DNA of 5,815 nucleotides. Source: CBDUBS01 sp965365445. GTDB taxonomy: Bacteria > Bacteroidota > Rhodothermia > Rhodothermales > DASSAV01. Below the pieces are notes generated by a model. The model was not told where the DNA came from and did not search any database. It saw only the letters and a list, made by a program, of their open reading frames with translations. The stretch covers positions 1-5,815 of the forward strand of contig CBDUBS010000223.1 of NCBI GenBank assembly GCA_965365445.1, written 5' to 3'. A program made the translations under genes and the position numbers. Positions 5,711 through 5,815 of the stretch are shown one piece after another (within the stretch, counting starts at the first letter, position 1; every line of letters starts with the position of its first letter).

Positions 5711-5815
5711 CGTCATCCCGTACCGCTTCTCCCTTTGTCATCCGCTTCCCAGTCATCCCGGCCCTCACTCCGTCATCCCGGCCCCTCCGCCGTCTATTCC
5801 CACCGCCTCGCGGTG
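5711..5815 (+). repeat. Right-flank copy of the palindromic repeat, cut by window edge
   Basis: GTCATCC(C)G ends occur at 5712, 5737, 5752 and 5772, separated by 25, 15 and 20 nt. The 26 bases at 5771-5796 are identical to 214-239, the left end and first stem arm of the 119-bp element, in the same orientation. After that the sequence diverges to a different hairpin, CACCGC (5801-5806), loop CTC, GCGGTG (5810-5815), which ends at the window edge. The five genes are therefore bracketed by direct copies of one repeat. The rest of this copy cannot be seen. Confidence 0.75.

Noticed and set aside
5574..5768. N-terminal extension of the TPR gene to the ATG at 5768 or 5702
   Set aside because: It translates the right-flank repeats, shows no conserved protein features, and would place about 65 residues before a clean lipoprotein signal peptide.

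Overview
The window looks like chromosomal DNA of a GC-rich member of the Bacteroidota. The best guess is a Rhodothermia/Salinibacter-type lineage. The reasons are the gene set and order (TPR lipoprotein, DUF4292 lipoprotein, EnvC-like LytM protein), DUF4292 being essentially a Bacteroidota family, the high GC by eye, and the mostly absent Shine-Dalgarno sequences. The lineage call is inference from gene content; no marker gene is present.

All five supported genes lie on the minus strand and read right to left as one compact array. In order: a 587-aa TPR lipoprotein (5573 to 3810); a DUF4292 lipoprotein (3913 to 3053) that starts 104 nt inside the TPR gene; an EnvC-like secreted coiled-coil protein with a degenerate LytM domain (3045 to 1864, 7 nt downstream); after a 93-nt gap, a HAD phosphatase of the phosphoglycolate phosphatase type with a GTG start (1770 to 1090); and 7 nt later an AlkD-family DNA alkylation repair protein (1082 to 390). 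The first three form a cell-envelope module (two predicted lipoproteins and one predicted murein hydrolase activator). The last two form a possible DNA-damage and metabolite-repair pair.

Both flanks of the array carry the same palindromic dispersed repeat. The left flank (about 126-356) holds a 119-bp element with perfect 10-bp terminal inverted repeats (CGTCATCCCG / CGGGATGACG) enclosing two hairpins. Its left terminus is reiterated outward as a 25-bp tandem repeat. The right flank (5711 to the window end) holds a degenerate run of the same termini and a second, truncated copy in the same orientation. No transposase, CRISPR array, tRNA or rRNA is visible. The first 125 bases have no supported gene.

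I did not find a clear new defence or mobile system. The least ordinary things are the repeat architecture, the long 104-nt gene overlap with its own Shine-Dalgarno, and the EnvC-like protein that has lost all the M23 catalytic positions.
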